A DNA stretch of 64,000 nt from Rhypophila decipiens. Its lineage: Eukaryota > Ascomycota > Sordariomycetes > Sordariales > Naviculisporaceae. The translations under genes were made by a program, and so were the position numbers. Shown piece by piece: positions 33,162 to 45,070 of this stretch (position 1 is its first letter; the number at the start of each line of letters is the position of its first letter). The stretch spans positions 1 through 64,000 of the forward strand of contig MU858171.1 in the NCBI GenBank assembly GCA_033297075.1. The letters are read 5' to 3'. Below the pieces are notes generated by a model. That model was given only the letters and a program-made list of their open reading frames with translations. It was not told where the DNA came from and made no database searches.

Positions 33162-36092
33162 ATGGCAGATATAATCGGGCTGGCGGCTGGGATCACGGCA
33201 TTGATGGAAGTGTCCACCAAGGTCATTTCGCACACGCGCAAGTTAATCCGCGCCATCAAGACTGCCCCAAAAGAACTGCACCTCATTCACATCGAGGTAT
33301 TTACCCTAAATGGCATCTTGGACAGCCTACAGTTACTCCACGACGCCGCTCGTATACCCCAGAGCAGTCTCGAGAAGTTGCAAGGATGGAACGGTCTCGT
33401 CGAGATATGTCGCCGTACCTTGCTAGAACTCGACAAGATCATCGACACCTGCTCCCGGACCGAGGTGGACGGTAGTGCGATACTAAACAACTCCTGGATG
33501 CAGCGCCAGTTCAAGCAACTCGATTCAGCGTTACAAGCCTCGAGAGCCAAGAGGTTGATTGAAGACGTTCGGAGATTCACCGATCTTATCAAAGTTGCTC
33601 TTCTCCAAGACTTCCAGTAAGTGATCCTGCCTGTTATTAATCCGAGTTCCCACATCTCACGAGCCATGAGCATGTAGATATCAAATGGGACTACAGACAG
33701 AGAGCCTCAATGCCGTTGCAAGAGGCGTTGCTGATGTCAAGACTACTCTGAAGGTCAAGGAGCTTGACGACCTGCTGCATTGGATATCGCCCCTCAACCC
33801 AGGCTACCGCCAGTCTTTCCACGCAGCCCGCTCTCTCCGATACAAGGGCACTTGCGATTGGCTTCTACAGCGACAAAAATACACAGACTGGAGAGACCTG
33901 GATGGAGACAGGAACCTGTGTGTCTCGGGTCCCGCTGGTTCAGGCAAAACAGTACTCTCGGCTGCAGTCTTACAAGACCTGTTCTACCTGAGATCAGAGC
34001 GACTCAACGACGTCCTGGACGGGGTGGATGCCATACCAATATGCATCATATACTACTACTTTGATCTGCGTGATGCATTCAAGAACACCACGACGGGGCT
34101 TTACGACAGTCTCGTCCGCCAGCTCTTGGAGTATAATCCGCTCGGCTACTCCGACGTCCTGGAGCTAGCCAAACTAACGCACCGCGCTCATCCTGACCCT
34201 GGCGAGTACGTCGAGCTCATCACAAAGCTGGTCCGGGACGTCTTGGCTACCGCGCATGTCTTCCTGGTCATCGACGGGTTCGACCCCGAGGAGTGCAACG
34301 ATTTTGGGAATCTTTTAGGGGCGGTATCCACCTGGACGTCCGACCTACAGAAGTTGAGCTGTACCGGTAGTGGGAGTGGGCACAACCTCCAGTCCGAGTC
34401 ACCTCCTTCGTATAACAAGGGACACTTGAAGATCCTGGCTACATGCCGAACCAGCAACGAATCCAAAGTTGGCAGCATATTGCAGAGCAGCTGTGTGCCT
34501 GTGCTTGACGAACCAATTGTCAAGGACATTCGTACCTATGTCCATGGCCTGATTCACAGCATGCCACCAGCAGCAACGAAGGCCATCGGAAATGACCTCC
34601 TGGATAGTATGGTGAAAACGATCGTCGAACGGAGCGACAACCTGTAAGAGTGCCTTCGAGGATTACAAGATGCGACTGAAGTTGCTGACACATGTTCCCC
34701 GTCCTTGATGACAGGTTTATGCAAGCAAAGCTTCACACTGACACCATAACCAACCTCGAAACCGTTTCAGAGATTGAACAATGCCTCACACGACTTCCGC
34801 GAAACCAAAACGACACCTACGCGGCCCTTTTGCTCAAAATTCTCGAACGCTGGCCAGATGCCCACAATCGATCTGTTCTCCGGCGCATGTTTCTTTGGCT
34901 CTGCCAGGCCAAGTACTGCCTGTCCGTACCAGAATTTGTAGCCGTGACCACCCTCTCGATAACCACCCAAGTCACCACTACAGGGAAAAGCAGTAACAAG
35001 CTCCTGCCCTGGGATCCGGAGGGTTACTGCCACAGGCGTCTTGGACCCTTTCTCAATATCGACCGACGAGCGTCTCCGCCCGAGATCAACCTTCCACATG
35101 TCACCATGGAGGAATTTCTTCAAGGCTCTGATATATCGCAGATGGCAGAACTCCAAGATTTTCACATCATCCCAGCTGATGCACAGAGGGAACTGGCGGA
35201 ATTTTGTTTGGGCTTGATGGGTGGGGCCGGAGGCGTCTATGAGGAATTAGACGTGCCGCTGACGGAGCGAAACAACACCCGTCCGAATGACGAAGTAGCC
35301 AAAGAATCCAGTCATGATGAAAAGACTGCCGGCAGTAGCAGAATTGACTGCAAAAATGTCAACCCTTTCAAAGAACTTCCCGGTGGACTGAGCAGTCTCA
35401 ACACCCCCCTCGACCCGACCAAAAGTGAGTGGATAACCCCGATACAGGATCGGCTTGACAGATGTCCTGGGCTGGAATACGCAAGCATCAACTGGCACCA
35501 TCACCTGAGGAATGCCTTCATCCTGACAGGCCAACAAGTTGACGGGAGGAAGAAGAGGATGAAATGGCTGGAGGAGACCGTGGTACCCATCATGTGGGGC
35601 TGGTTCTTGAATCGAGCCTCGAGAGAACAAAGTTCAGGACCAAGTGGGAAGGGCGGTGGAAGGTACAAGAGCTGGTGCGAGGCGCATGCATACTTCTGTC
35701 ACGATTTGGAGGAGGATTGTCAATGTGGCAACTGGCAGGAACCGAGTTATTTCCTCAAATTGTTTGGGTTGAGATTTTTGTTGCCTTATCTTGGCAGGAG
35801 TGACCGTGTTACCGGAAAAGGGGAAGCCACCAGGCAGGTAATCAGGAGGAGGTGCTCAGAGTGCGAAGCCCCACTGGCGCAGGTTGTGGTGGTTGTCGAT
35901 GATGATGGCGAAGAAGGTGCTGACGTGGATGCCGAGGTCGAGTTGGAAAGACAAAAATGTCCACCGTGTTTGAGCGTTTCTTCCAAGCCAATCGGGCAAT
36001 GCGGGAGATCCTTCAAGCTGTTTCAGCGACCCGAACTGAAGTGGAAGGCGCTGAAGGACCTGCAAAAGTATGGTCTTGCACAGCCGGGTTGA
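33162..36092 (+). CDS. NACHT-domain NLR-like (STAND) protein without recognisable C-terminal repeats
   Basis: This predicted signal-transducing ATPase belongs to the class used in fungal self/non-self recognition. Exons 33162-33616, 33678-34643 and 34715-36092 give 932 residues. Residues 1-150 resemble the helical N-terminal domain of fungal STAND proteins (MADIIGLAAGITALMEVSTK, then KTAPKELHLIHIEV). The NACHT domain has Walker A GPAGSGKT at 236-243 and Walker B FLVIDGFD at about 347-354. A winged-helix-like part follows, with RMFLWLCQAKYCLSVPEF and LPHVTMEEFLQ. After that I see no WD40, ankyrin or TPR repeats. The C-terminus instead has a Cys/Trp-rich block (CHDLEEDCQCGNW), an acidic run and three Cys pairs (CSEC, CPPC, QCGRSF). 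The repeat-less C-terminus is unusual. ATP binding is predicted; ligand and partners are unknown. Confidence 0.85.
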
Positions 36093-36722
36093 CATACACC
36101 ATTCTCCATGTCATATGTTCAAAATGGAACCTGAAGTAAGTTTGAGTCTGAATGTTGGTGAGGGCGGGGATCACTGGAGAACACCCGTGGAAAGTGTCGG
36201 TGTCTGGGGAACACCCACTGAAGAAGCGGAGAAAACTGTTGGTTGCACTGGTGATCAATATCAACAGAGTCCTCTTGGGCTCTGGTGAATCTGATCGTTA
36301 GTAGTGCATGTGTATTCTTCAATCTAGTGTGTCTATGGACCTGCTACCTACTGGCCTACATATAGAAGGCCATCGGTGCTGCACACTGCTGTTGACCAGC
36401 AGTGCAGCACCGATGTCATCATGACTGCAGTGGCTCACCCACGCTGCATAGCCAAAGCAAGGAAAACAACCAACATCCCACTGTTGGTCCCTATGTGGTG
36501 TAGCGCAGGTCGTTGTGATAGGTAGAGTGTGGTGGGGATTGTGGTGTTGCGTTTGTTCCCACAAAAACCTTAAAAGGACCCCCAACAGCGCTAACTTGTC
36601 CGCCACTAACATTGACAGCGGCGTGCCAAGGGTTTCCCCTGCAACATTTCCAGGTTCTCCAAATTCTCCTTCTTCCTCCACAATCTTCATCGCCATCGTC
36701 CTGGACTTTCCTCCGCTCTATC
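36093..36722. other. Spacer between the NLR-like and F-box genes
   Basis: This intergenic region of about 630 bp contains the strong hairpin annotated separately and the F-box gene promoter. I see no protein gene. Confidence 0.4.
36371..36415. other. Strong hairpin / inverted repeat
   Basis: The left arm at 36371-36391 (CATCGGTGCTGCA, CA, CTGCTG) pairs with the right arm at 36397-36415 (CAGCAG, TGCAGCACCGATG). Nineteen base pairs form with a 2-nt bulge and a 5-nt loop. It lies about 280 bp after the NLR-like stop and about 310 bp before the F-box start. It may be a processing or transcription-end structure, a small RNA precursor, or a remnant of a foldback element. Confidence 0.75.
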
Positions 36723-37874
36723 ATGTCGTCACTCCATCACAGCACAGCAAATGATTCTCATCGCCTCTCCCGTCTCAAAATGAAAACAGAACAGGGCGGC
36801 CGTCGAAAGACAGCTCCGCAGTCCACGGACTACGGCACTGTTGTTTTCGGGGAGGACCAAAATGCCGAGGATGATATGGAGCCCAAAGTCGATATGACGC
36901 AATCACTCGCCGTCCGTTCCAAACGAACACAGCGCCAGAACAAGAAGTTGGCCAAGAAGTCGCTCCGTGCATCAAACACCGGACCACCGCTGGGTATCTG
37001 TGACCTTCCCTCTGATCTTTTTTTGCCCATTGTTTGCCTGCTCGAACCCCGCGATATCATCACGCTGTCGCGTGTCAACGGACCGATCCGAGACTTCATC
37101 ATATCTGAGGAAAAATACATTGCACGCCAAGTGATACGGTTACGATACGACTGCCTCGCCAAATGCTTCCTGCGACCCGTCCTCATGCGGGACGTCGATC
37201 CGGCCTATCACCAGGGGCTGATGAGCGCCGGCAGACCTGAAGATCCCCTCAAGACACACAAAAGAATATTTCACCACATTCAGGAGCCTGATCCCTCTGT
37301 CGTTTGCACCTGTTTGACCTGCGTACAGCGGTGGAACTCGCTCTGCATCGTCCTCGATTTTGCCCACTGGCAGCGCTATCTCGACAACGGCACCCCTATT
37401 CCGATCGTCCCCCGTGGCGCAGCTCCCGAATGGAACCGAAAGCTGTTGCAATCCAACGCCAAAATTGTTCTGGGCTCCCTGCACAGCGACCTGTTTTACG
37501 CAAGAATACTTCAAAAGCATCTGTCTTCAATCACGGGATCTATTCAGCGCCACTCACAGAACAAGGGCAACAGGCGGAAGAGATTCCGCATGACAGACGA
37601 CGACGTCCAACGCGGTACATCGGATTTCCTGGAGCGAAGCGGCCCACCAACAATCGACTTCCCCCACAACCGGGATAATTATTACATGCTCGAGGCTTTC
37701 TTACCCAACCGGGGTTGGATCACGGAGCGAAATGCTTGGGTCTATGTGCCCGAGGACCAGCACGAAAAGGACCTCGAGATCGCCGTCATGTGGGAGGAAT
37801 GGGCGAAGAGGAGGCAGGCAGAAGCACGTCGTCTTGCTGCTACCCAGCCAGAACAGATCAATCGGTCGAGCTAA
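36723..37874 (+). CDS. F-box domain protein
   Basis: This is a probable substrate adaptor of an SCF ubiquitin ligase. The single exon encodes 383 residues from the ATG at 36723. A disordered basic/acidic N-terminus of about 90 residues precedes the F-box, which spans about residues 92-130 (ICDLPSDLFLPIVCLLEPRDIITLSRVN, split here only by description). The remainder is a folded region with C-x-C-x2-C (VCTCLTCVQRW), a WQRYLDNGTPIPI segment and a C-terminal charged helix. Fungal F-box proteins of this layout often have no named target, and I recognise no WD40, LRR or Kelch repeats. An in-frame internal ATG at 36780 is an alternative start. Confidence 0.82.
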   Translation: MSSLHHSTANDSHRLSRLKMKTEQGGRRKTAPQSTDYGTVVFGEDQNAEDDMEPKVDMTQSLAVRSKRTQRQNKKLAKKSLRASNTGPPLGICDLPSDLFLPIVCLLEPRDIITLSRVNGPIRDFIISEEKYIARQVIRLRYDCLAKCFLRPVLMRDVDPAYHQGLMSAGRPEDPLKTHKRIFHHIQEPDPSVVCTCLTCVQRWNSLCIVLDFAHWQRYLDNGTPIPIVPRGAAPEWNRKLLQSNAKIVLGSLHSDLFYARILQKHLSSITGSIQRHSQNKGNRRKRFRMTDDDVQRGTSDFLERSGPPTIDFPHNRDNYYMLEAFLPNRGWITERNAWVYVPEDQHEKDLEIAVMWEEWAKRRQAEARRLAATQPEQINRSS

Positions 37875-38854
37875 TGGCTGTAGCAAAACCTTCTGCAGTT
37901 GAGGGTCATTTGTCATCTTTTGGTTTGCATGGAGCATGCAACGAGCCGTTACATGGGATCTTGCGGGCATTACCGGTCTTTGATGAGGATATGGGCGAAC
38001 TGACGACTGGCTTTTGAACTTCTTTTCGACACACACATCGCTCAATGCTGCGCCTGAAGTGTATGTTTCGGGACCAGTTCATCTTTGACTGGTTTTGAGG
38101 TATGTATTTCAGCCCCGTGGCTACCTCAAGCATGGCTAACGACGCTCAAGATCCATATTATATCGCTTTGATCCTTTTACCCAGTCCCCCCTCTTTAGCA
38201 ACAAGTTCGTGACGGCCATCTTTTACACCTGATAACAATTTCCTCCAGAGCACATACATACAGCTATTACCGGCTGTTACACCATATGCTTCGCTGCCAA
38301 TTGATCAGGGCACTTTTACGCTTTCCCAAGTACCCCACAGCAACCCGTGCCGAATTTCCCTTTTGGTGACCGGCAACTTGCTTGCATATTGCTGGCTGAT
38401 CAAGACGCCCGAAGCTGAACAGACCAATTTTATATTTCACTTGAGCCGCCTGTAATTCGGTAATTCATGGGTCTTTGCGCCGAATTGGGGTCCGACCGAA
38501 TGCACGTCGCTGTGTTCGGAGACGCCCCCTTGCGGCGCTGCAATATCCAAAACCAATCCCCAGGACCTCGACAGTGGTGTAGTGCACACCATCGTGACCA
38601 TCAGCACATCTCGTTCTCCAGCCGAGGAGCTGGGTCCGCGATGGTAGGCACAACCCTTGTATTGGATGCAACCAAGTTCTTACCCAAGATGGTGTCTGCC
38701 AGAGCCTCGTCCGGGATGGATCATAGCTGCTGTAAGGACATAAATAATGACGACCCTGTGTCCTGTGAATTGAGGCTCTGCCCACATGTCTTTATTCCTC
38801 CCGGAAACTCACTTTCGTGCCAATTCCTAGCCTGTTGTGCTTTGATGTTTCAAC
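37875..38854. other. Promoter region of the CorA-like gene, no gene seen
   Basis: This spacer of about 980 bp separates the F-box gene from the CorA-like gene. Open frames around 38467-38850 end or overlap the next start and have no family features. Confidence 0.35.
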
Positions 38855-41800
38855 ATGGGCGACAACTCGGACGATGTTGGCGTCGACTGCGGCTTCACAC
38901 ATGACCCCCAAGACCATCTCATCCACTACACAAAATGCCTAGAGTTCTGGGAACGGGCAGATTACTTGGGGTCTGCATCAGTAAGTACCGAGCTGAGGAG
39001 ACGGATCGAGTCGCAACTGAGACGCATTCAATTCCTGCGCAAGACGATAGAAGCAGACGAGGACGACAAATTCCTCGTGCGCCGCGTCGTGCACAGTCAT
39101 GATGTGTGGAAGAAGGATAACATCTTCACGAACAACATTGAGAGCGTTCGTAAGTGGCGGAAGGACCAGGACAAGATCAATGACCGATCTGAACCAGGCT
39201 TTGCCAAGGGCGACCAGCATGAGAAGGGCACCGAGTACGATCCCGACATTGACTTCAATGCCTACAGGATATCCTACCATGGCTCGGAACCTGTCAATAG
39301 CTTTGAGGATAAACGTTTTGAAGGATCCTTTCCAAACCACAAGATCAACATGGTAGAGCTGCTCAAGAAGACGCATGGGAAGGACAAAAACCCCCTGACG
39401 GTTGCCGGGCACGGCCAGAACATCAACTACTTCCACCTCCCAGCAAATAACATGAAGGTATGTAAGCTGCCATCCTGAGAGACGTCTTGAGAAATATGCC
39501 AGACTGCTTACTAACATTGAACGTGGCTTCTCAGTGGGTAGAGGTTAGTGAACAAAACCTCCTTATCACCCTTTTGGGCAAGGGCCCCAAGGCCAACACC
39601 GTGATTCCCTTGATCAAATGATGCCCGAGTTTGCGACGCTGATGTCCACGCCAGAGAGCAATGAGCCGATATTATGACGAAGAGGACCTGAACTACGACG
39701 CCATCGATCGCGAACCGACTCCCGACAGACGGACGAAAGCGTACATGTTACTGCGTCCACAGTTCTGGAAGGGACAAGAATACGGCAGCCGCTCAGCCAT
39801 AACCCATGCTCGCCACATGAGGCCGATCTGTGAGATTGTGTCCACGAGTGAGTTCAATCCAGGCAATCCAATTTTTTGATGGACTTGTGTGGCTAATACC
39901 TAGCGATCACATTCACACATTCTAGACACCAAAAGACTTGATTCTACCCCAAACAATATTGTTCTTTTTGTGAGTTCGGCTTCTCTCTCTCCCAGCTCAT
40001 GTCAGTCAGTCTCAGCTGGTATAGAGGTGTAAGAAGAATGGGGTGTGAAGACCATAGGCTGTACTACCTGTCTTTTGAGATTTTGACCACTTTCTTCTTA
40101 AAAGGGCCGTCGGTGGTCTTTTCAGCCTTTATCCAGAATACTAATAGTAGAGTTTTTCATACCTGGTTTGGCACTGATTATTGTGAAATATAGTGCCCAT
40201 ATCTCCATTGGGATACTGACCGCTATCGGGACCGAATCTCACAGATCATCGGCAAGGAAGAGGAGCGGGCGCGTATCGCAAAAGAAACACGAACGGAGGC
40301 GGAGCTAAAGGCGAGACGAGAGCAGAGAAAAGGTCTCCCCAATTCAATAACTGGAAAACCCGGCATCAAAATGCTGGAGCACTGGCCTACAAGTCTGGTA
40401 CCAAAGCCTGAGAAAGATCCCGACCTTACTAGCCCGATCCGTAGCTTCAGCAGCATCCTTCAGCCAGTCTTCACCCCTTACCCGAAGATCGAAAGGCACT
40501 TCAAGTCCAAGATTTTCCGTCGCGACCCGAGCACGGGCAGGATCGAAGCTGGCCACAAGCTCGGCCAGTTCCTCATCGACGCAGCCCGGCTCTACGAGGC
40601 CATGTCGTGCTTCCGTGACAAGTCGCTGATCAGACACTACCTTCACGCGGACCCGCCTCTTCACCCCCGCCGGACTCTTGACCAAGCCTATTACTGCACC
40701 CTTAAAAGCACCAAGTGGCGAGACCGAGATCAAGTAGTTTACCGTGGCACTCAAGCAAATCCCAGCCAGCTGCACGGTATCGATCCCAAGACGCGGAAAT
40801 GGAACTGTCCCGGCCGGCAGGATATTACTCAGTCAGCAGCGACCCAGCACGCCACTAGACATCGACGTGAAGAAACAGGACCCAGCAAAGAGGAACAGGA
40901 GGCGGCCGAACTGGCCTACAAGTGCCCGGAATGCACTGACCACATTAGAAAGGTCGCTCGGCTGATCATGGTAGACCAGCTGTGGATGTGGATACTAGAC
41001 GAGAAGACACTCGTTACATGCTTTCCCAGGCGGTACGGCGTCAATCGGAAGGATCCCAGTGGCGTCCACCACCTGGTTAGGAAACATCTGAAGAACATCC
41101 GCCAGGAGCATATCCGGACCATTTTCGACCTGGCCCTGATTGTGCTCATTGAAGTGACCAACGTCTTTTTTGACCGGGCCAAGACTCCAGTTTGTTCCCC
41201 GAACCTGCCTGTAGCGAGGAATGCCAGCCAGAACTGACACGCATCTGTGATAGGATCATCAACCCCAAGTAATCGACATATTTGTTGATGCCATCGGCGA
41301 GATAACCAACAAACAAGCCGTCGCCTTTGACCACCTCTGGGTCTGGACGTCTAAAATTGTTAACCTGGCCTCGCCAAACCCCTTTTCTGACATTACGTCC
41401 TTTGTGTTTCCCCTCCTCAACATCAACCCTGAAGGCAAGCTGCAGCGCGAAATAAAGGACATTATCGACGAACTCGACATTATGCTGCTCATCAATCGCC
41501 AGCAGCTGACAGTGATCCGCAAGTTTGTCAAACACGCCGAAGACATCTTGGACCCCCAGGGCATTTGGAGAGACCAAAAGGGGTCCATGTTTAGCACTAC
41601 TGAGGATGCATCTGCAGGCGACACCAAAAACTCCACCTCTTCAAAAACAGACAAAGAAAAAGCCCAAGACGCCATCTCCCAAAAGAAGAAAAAGGACTAC
41701 CTCTGGTTCAAGGCGCAGGCAGACGAAGTGGTCGGTGACATTGAGAGCCACATCAGCGAGCTCGAGAGCCTGAGAGCAAGTGCAGTGAGCACGTCGTCCA

Positions 41801-42869
41801 GCCTGGACAACCTCTTGGGTTTGATGCAACAGCAAGCTTCGGCCCTGCAGGCGTGGCAAAGCGCCAGACAGGCAGAGGAGACGGTCAAGCAAGGCAGGGC
41901 CATCATGATGTTTACCACTGTAACAATCATCTTTGTAAGCGGTGCTTCCTATTCTTTGTCCTGCCCTACTCTAGACCAACCATTCGAACTGACACTATCC
42001 CAACACAATAGCTTCCCCTATCGTTCATGACTGGCATTTTTGGCATGAACAATCTCGACTTTTCCGACAAGGACAATGGCAACACCATGTCCTTCCGCGA
42101 CCAGCTAGGCTACATGCTGCCTATTTCCATCTCCATCATCGTATTGGCGCTCATCCTCGCCTATGCTGCACGGTCGAAGCCCATTGTAGCCGTATTCTGG
42201 CGATTCTTGGTTTCGTCCATCATCATCAAGAGTGGCGCCTTCAACATGTGGCTTACCCTCACCTGGCAGCGGGATAAATGGGTGAGGCGAACAGATCGGT
42301 GGGTGCGAGATATGAAGAAGGATGTGTTGCGGCGGAGGCAGAAACGGATGGAGCTTCATTTGCAGCGAAAGCAGGAGAGGGCCATTGGGGCGGCCAGTGC
42401 AATGGCCAGTGGGGTTGAGGGTTTAAAGAGAGGGTCGGCGGGTGGAAGTCTGATGAGTAGGATTGTGTCAGAGAGCTCGCCCGTACTACGGAGGAGAGAG
42501 ACGGCTGCCAGTGGCCTTGGCCGTGCCGGTGTCCACGACCTTTCGAGACCAGTGATGAGCGGAGGTAACGGAAATGTTGGTGCAGGAAGACATGCCACTG
42601 CGGCCAGCCCAGCTGCCATGGAGGAGGGATTCGAGTTACATCCCTTGAACGGAGGTCTTGGAAGCAATGGACGGCCAGTTATGGGAGTCGGTGACCAAAC
42701 CGGTCACAGCCACGGCGGCGCCGGCCCGAGCGCGTCAGCAATCTCGGGCCTAACGACACTCGCCCCGATAAATACGACAGATCCACCTGGAGCTTCAGGT
42801 GCCAATATGAGAGGTGGGGATGGAAGAAATGAGCGGTTCTGGGATAGGTCCTTTGGGGAGGTTGTGTGA
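38855..42869 (+). CDS. CorA-like Mg2+ transporter-type membrane protein with long N-terminal domain
   Basis: Seven exons give 1127 residues: 38855-39457, 39535-39543, 39655-39847, 39926-39969, 40194-41189, 41254-41934 and 42012-42869. The second exon is only 9 nt and encodes Trp-Val-Glu, which restores NNMKWVERAMSRYY. Other family landmarks are FHLPANNM, PYLHWDTDRYRDR and a Pro-rich RRTLDQAYY. A long coiled-coil-like stretch precedes two membrane segments. The first (IIFLPLSFMTGIFG) ends in GMNN, close to the CorA GMN signature, and the second spans about residues 869-888. The C-terminus is cytoplasmic, basic then Gly/Ser-rich. Fungal members of this layout are large and poorly characterised; divalent-cation transport is inferred from the signature, not shown. 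Confidence 0.85.
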
Positions 42870-42970
42870 TTGTTTGTATCTGTTTTCAGTCTTATTCGTC
42901 AAGTTTCAAAAATAGGGGTCCGATTCGTTGTATGACTCGAAAATACCGAGTGCCAAAACCATGGCCAGAC

Positions 42971-45070
42971 TTAGACCGGTTCCTCATCTCGACTGGCCCC
43001 ATTTTCCAAAATTGGCGTGGTTTCCGATTCGCCTGTGCCGTTTCCATCGTCTTCCAGAAGCCTGCTTCCCTCGGGAGGGAACCGAGAAAAAAGCAAAACC
43101 CCTGCTGCAATCACAGCAATTGCCTAGATTGACCAGAGTGATTAGCTTCAAGTCCATTTCCACGCCGTCTGCATTACAAGACAAGGACAATTGAGACCGT
43201 CTTACCGCATTGCAATAAAACGTCAAGTGGGGCTTTCCTATCTCTGCCAGAGACGAAAAGACAAGGCCAAAGAAGCCCATCGTCGCAAGTCTACCGATGT
43301 TCTCGATCAGCGTCAAGGCGCTTAGCGCATCGGCCCTCTGAGAGGAGGAGCACAGGGCCGTGATAACGCCCTTGGCGGCGGGGGCGGATCCGGATCCCAG
43401 AGGAAGGGCAAATGCAGCTGTTGGTGGAAAATACATGTAAGTATCTTGGTCCCTGAAGAATTTGACAAGGAAACCGGGAGGTACTCACCAAGAAAGATAT
43501 GCCACTTCTGAGTGGCAAAGGCAGTGCACATGGTGAGAACACCATCAACGATCAGGCTCCAGCGGAGAAAGAACAAGTCAAAGCTGGTGTCCTCGTCCTC
43601 CTCCACAGGCTTGGGCTGCATTGGTTCGCCATCGGGCTGAGTACCCATGGGAGCATCGATATGCTCGGGATGAGTTGCAGGAAACTCGTCAGGCGGCGCA
43701 GGCTGGCCGTTGGAGCTAGTTCCGGGAGCCTTTGTGACACTGGCGTGTTCTGGGTGACGACGCAGGTACCACTTGCGGCCCCATCCAATGATGCGGGGGA
43801 ACATGATGATCAAAAACAACGACCGCATGAAGGCGAACCCAGACATGAGGTAGCCGTTGTCGCTTTGCTGGAACTGAAAAACGGTCGTGGCATATAGCTG
43901 GATGAGGAACGGGGCATAGTCAGTGGCAAGCTGTATGGGACAAGGTCGTTAGTCTCTTCTACGCAGCACTCACACCTCGAGGCCTCTTCTCAGAGGAAAA
44001 CTCACAATTCCGAGAAAGACTCCCAGGCACAGGAACATGACACCATAGTACTTCTTGACGAGTCCGCTCTTGAGCACAATCTTCTGTGGCAAGACGACCC
44101 TGAGTGGCGTAAAGAAGCCGGCAATGCCTTTGACCTCGGGCTTCTTCCCGTCGGCCATGTCATCGGGCGAGATATACGGCAGCATAAACTGCACATAGAC
44201 GGTGGCGATGAGGAAGAAAACACAGGCCACCTCGAAAGGCCTCCGAATTCCCCATAAATCTCCCATCTGCCCGCCAGATAAATAGCCTGTCGCCTGACCC
44301 AGCATGAAGCATCCTTGCAGCATGCCAAACACTGCCGTCCGTCTCACGGGGGCTACTACCTCCCCGGCCATGATATTGATCACCAGTATATAGCCCAGCG
44401 GGCCGCCGATGATGGTGATCAACTGTGTGTATTGGAAAATGTTGATCCCGTCCCTGCCACCGGCCAAGACGGCTATGATCTGAGTCACCACCCGGATGGC
44501 TGGGATGAAAGTCTGCAGCATCAGGGTAAGACGCGGTCCGACCTTCTTCACCATCCACCCGGCCACGAACAAATTAATGGTGCCGCAAAACACAGTAGTC
44601 ACGCCAAGGACAGCAAAATCGAGGGCGGTACTGGCTGTGATCTCGGGCACGACGCAACGCAGGCTGGGGTCAGAGCCTGAGTACGGTGGGTGGTGCGAGT
44701 AGTAGTCTTGACATTCCATGACATAAAAGACGTAGAATATGCTTTTATACCATCACGGTTAGCTTGGTGATGCTACGGTGAGACATGTGAAGGAATGAAC
44801 TCACGGGACCTGGGTGAAGCTGAAGGAGAGCGTGATAAGGAAGCCAGCAAAGAGAATGCGGTTCTCAACGCTGACTACCTGTAACAATCGTGACACCAGG
44901 GTGTTGCCCTTTTGCTTGTGCCGGTCATGATCTTGTCCGTTGTCGACTCGGCTCACCGCATTTTCACTCCCATATGCACCGCTAACGGCGGTGGTGGCAT
45001 TCACGGTCCGGGCAGCATCTGACGAGGGAGACGCCTCAGTCAACAACGGCGTGGTCTCGTCGGCGGCCAT
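42971..45070 (-). CDS. Major facilitator superfamily transporter
   Basis: This is a multi-pass membrane transporter of unknown substrate. Exons 45070-44805, 44741-44006, 43930-43489, 43417-43206 and 43123-42971 give 602 residues. A cytoplasmic N-terminus of about 70 residues (MAADETTPLLTE) precedes the first membrane segment in NRILFAGFLITLSFSFTQ. Many hydrophobic segments follow, with the MFS-type loop GWMVKKVGPRLTL between segments 2 and 3. A long central hydrophilic loop (Pro/Glu/His-rich, about 55 residues) divides the two halves. The last segment (AIAVIAAGVLLFSRF) is followed by an acidic tail. The protein could export drugs or metabolites or import nutrients. The start ATG is followed by LL, a dileucine sorting-like motif often seen in vacuolar transporters. 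Confidence 0.85.
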
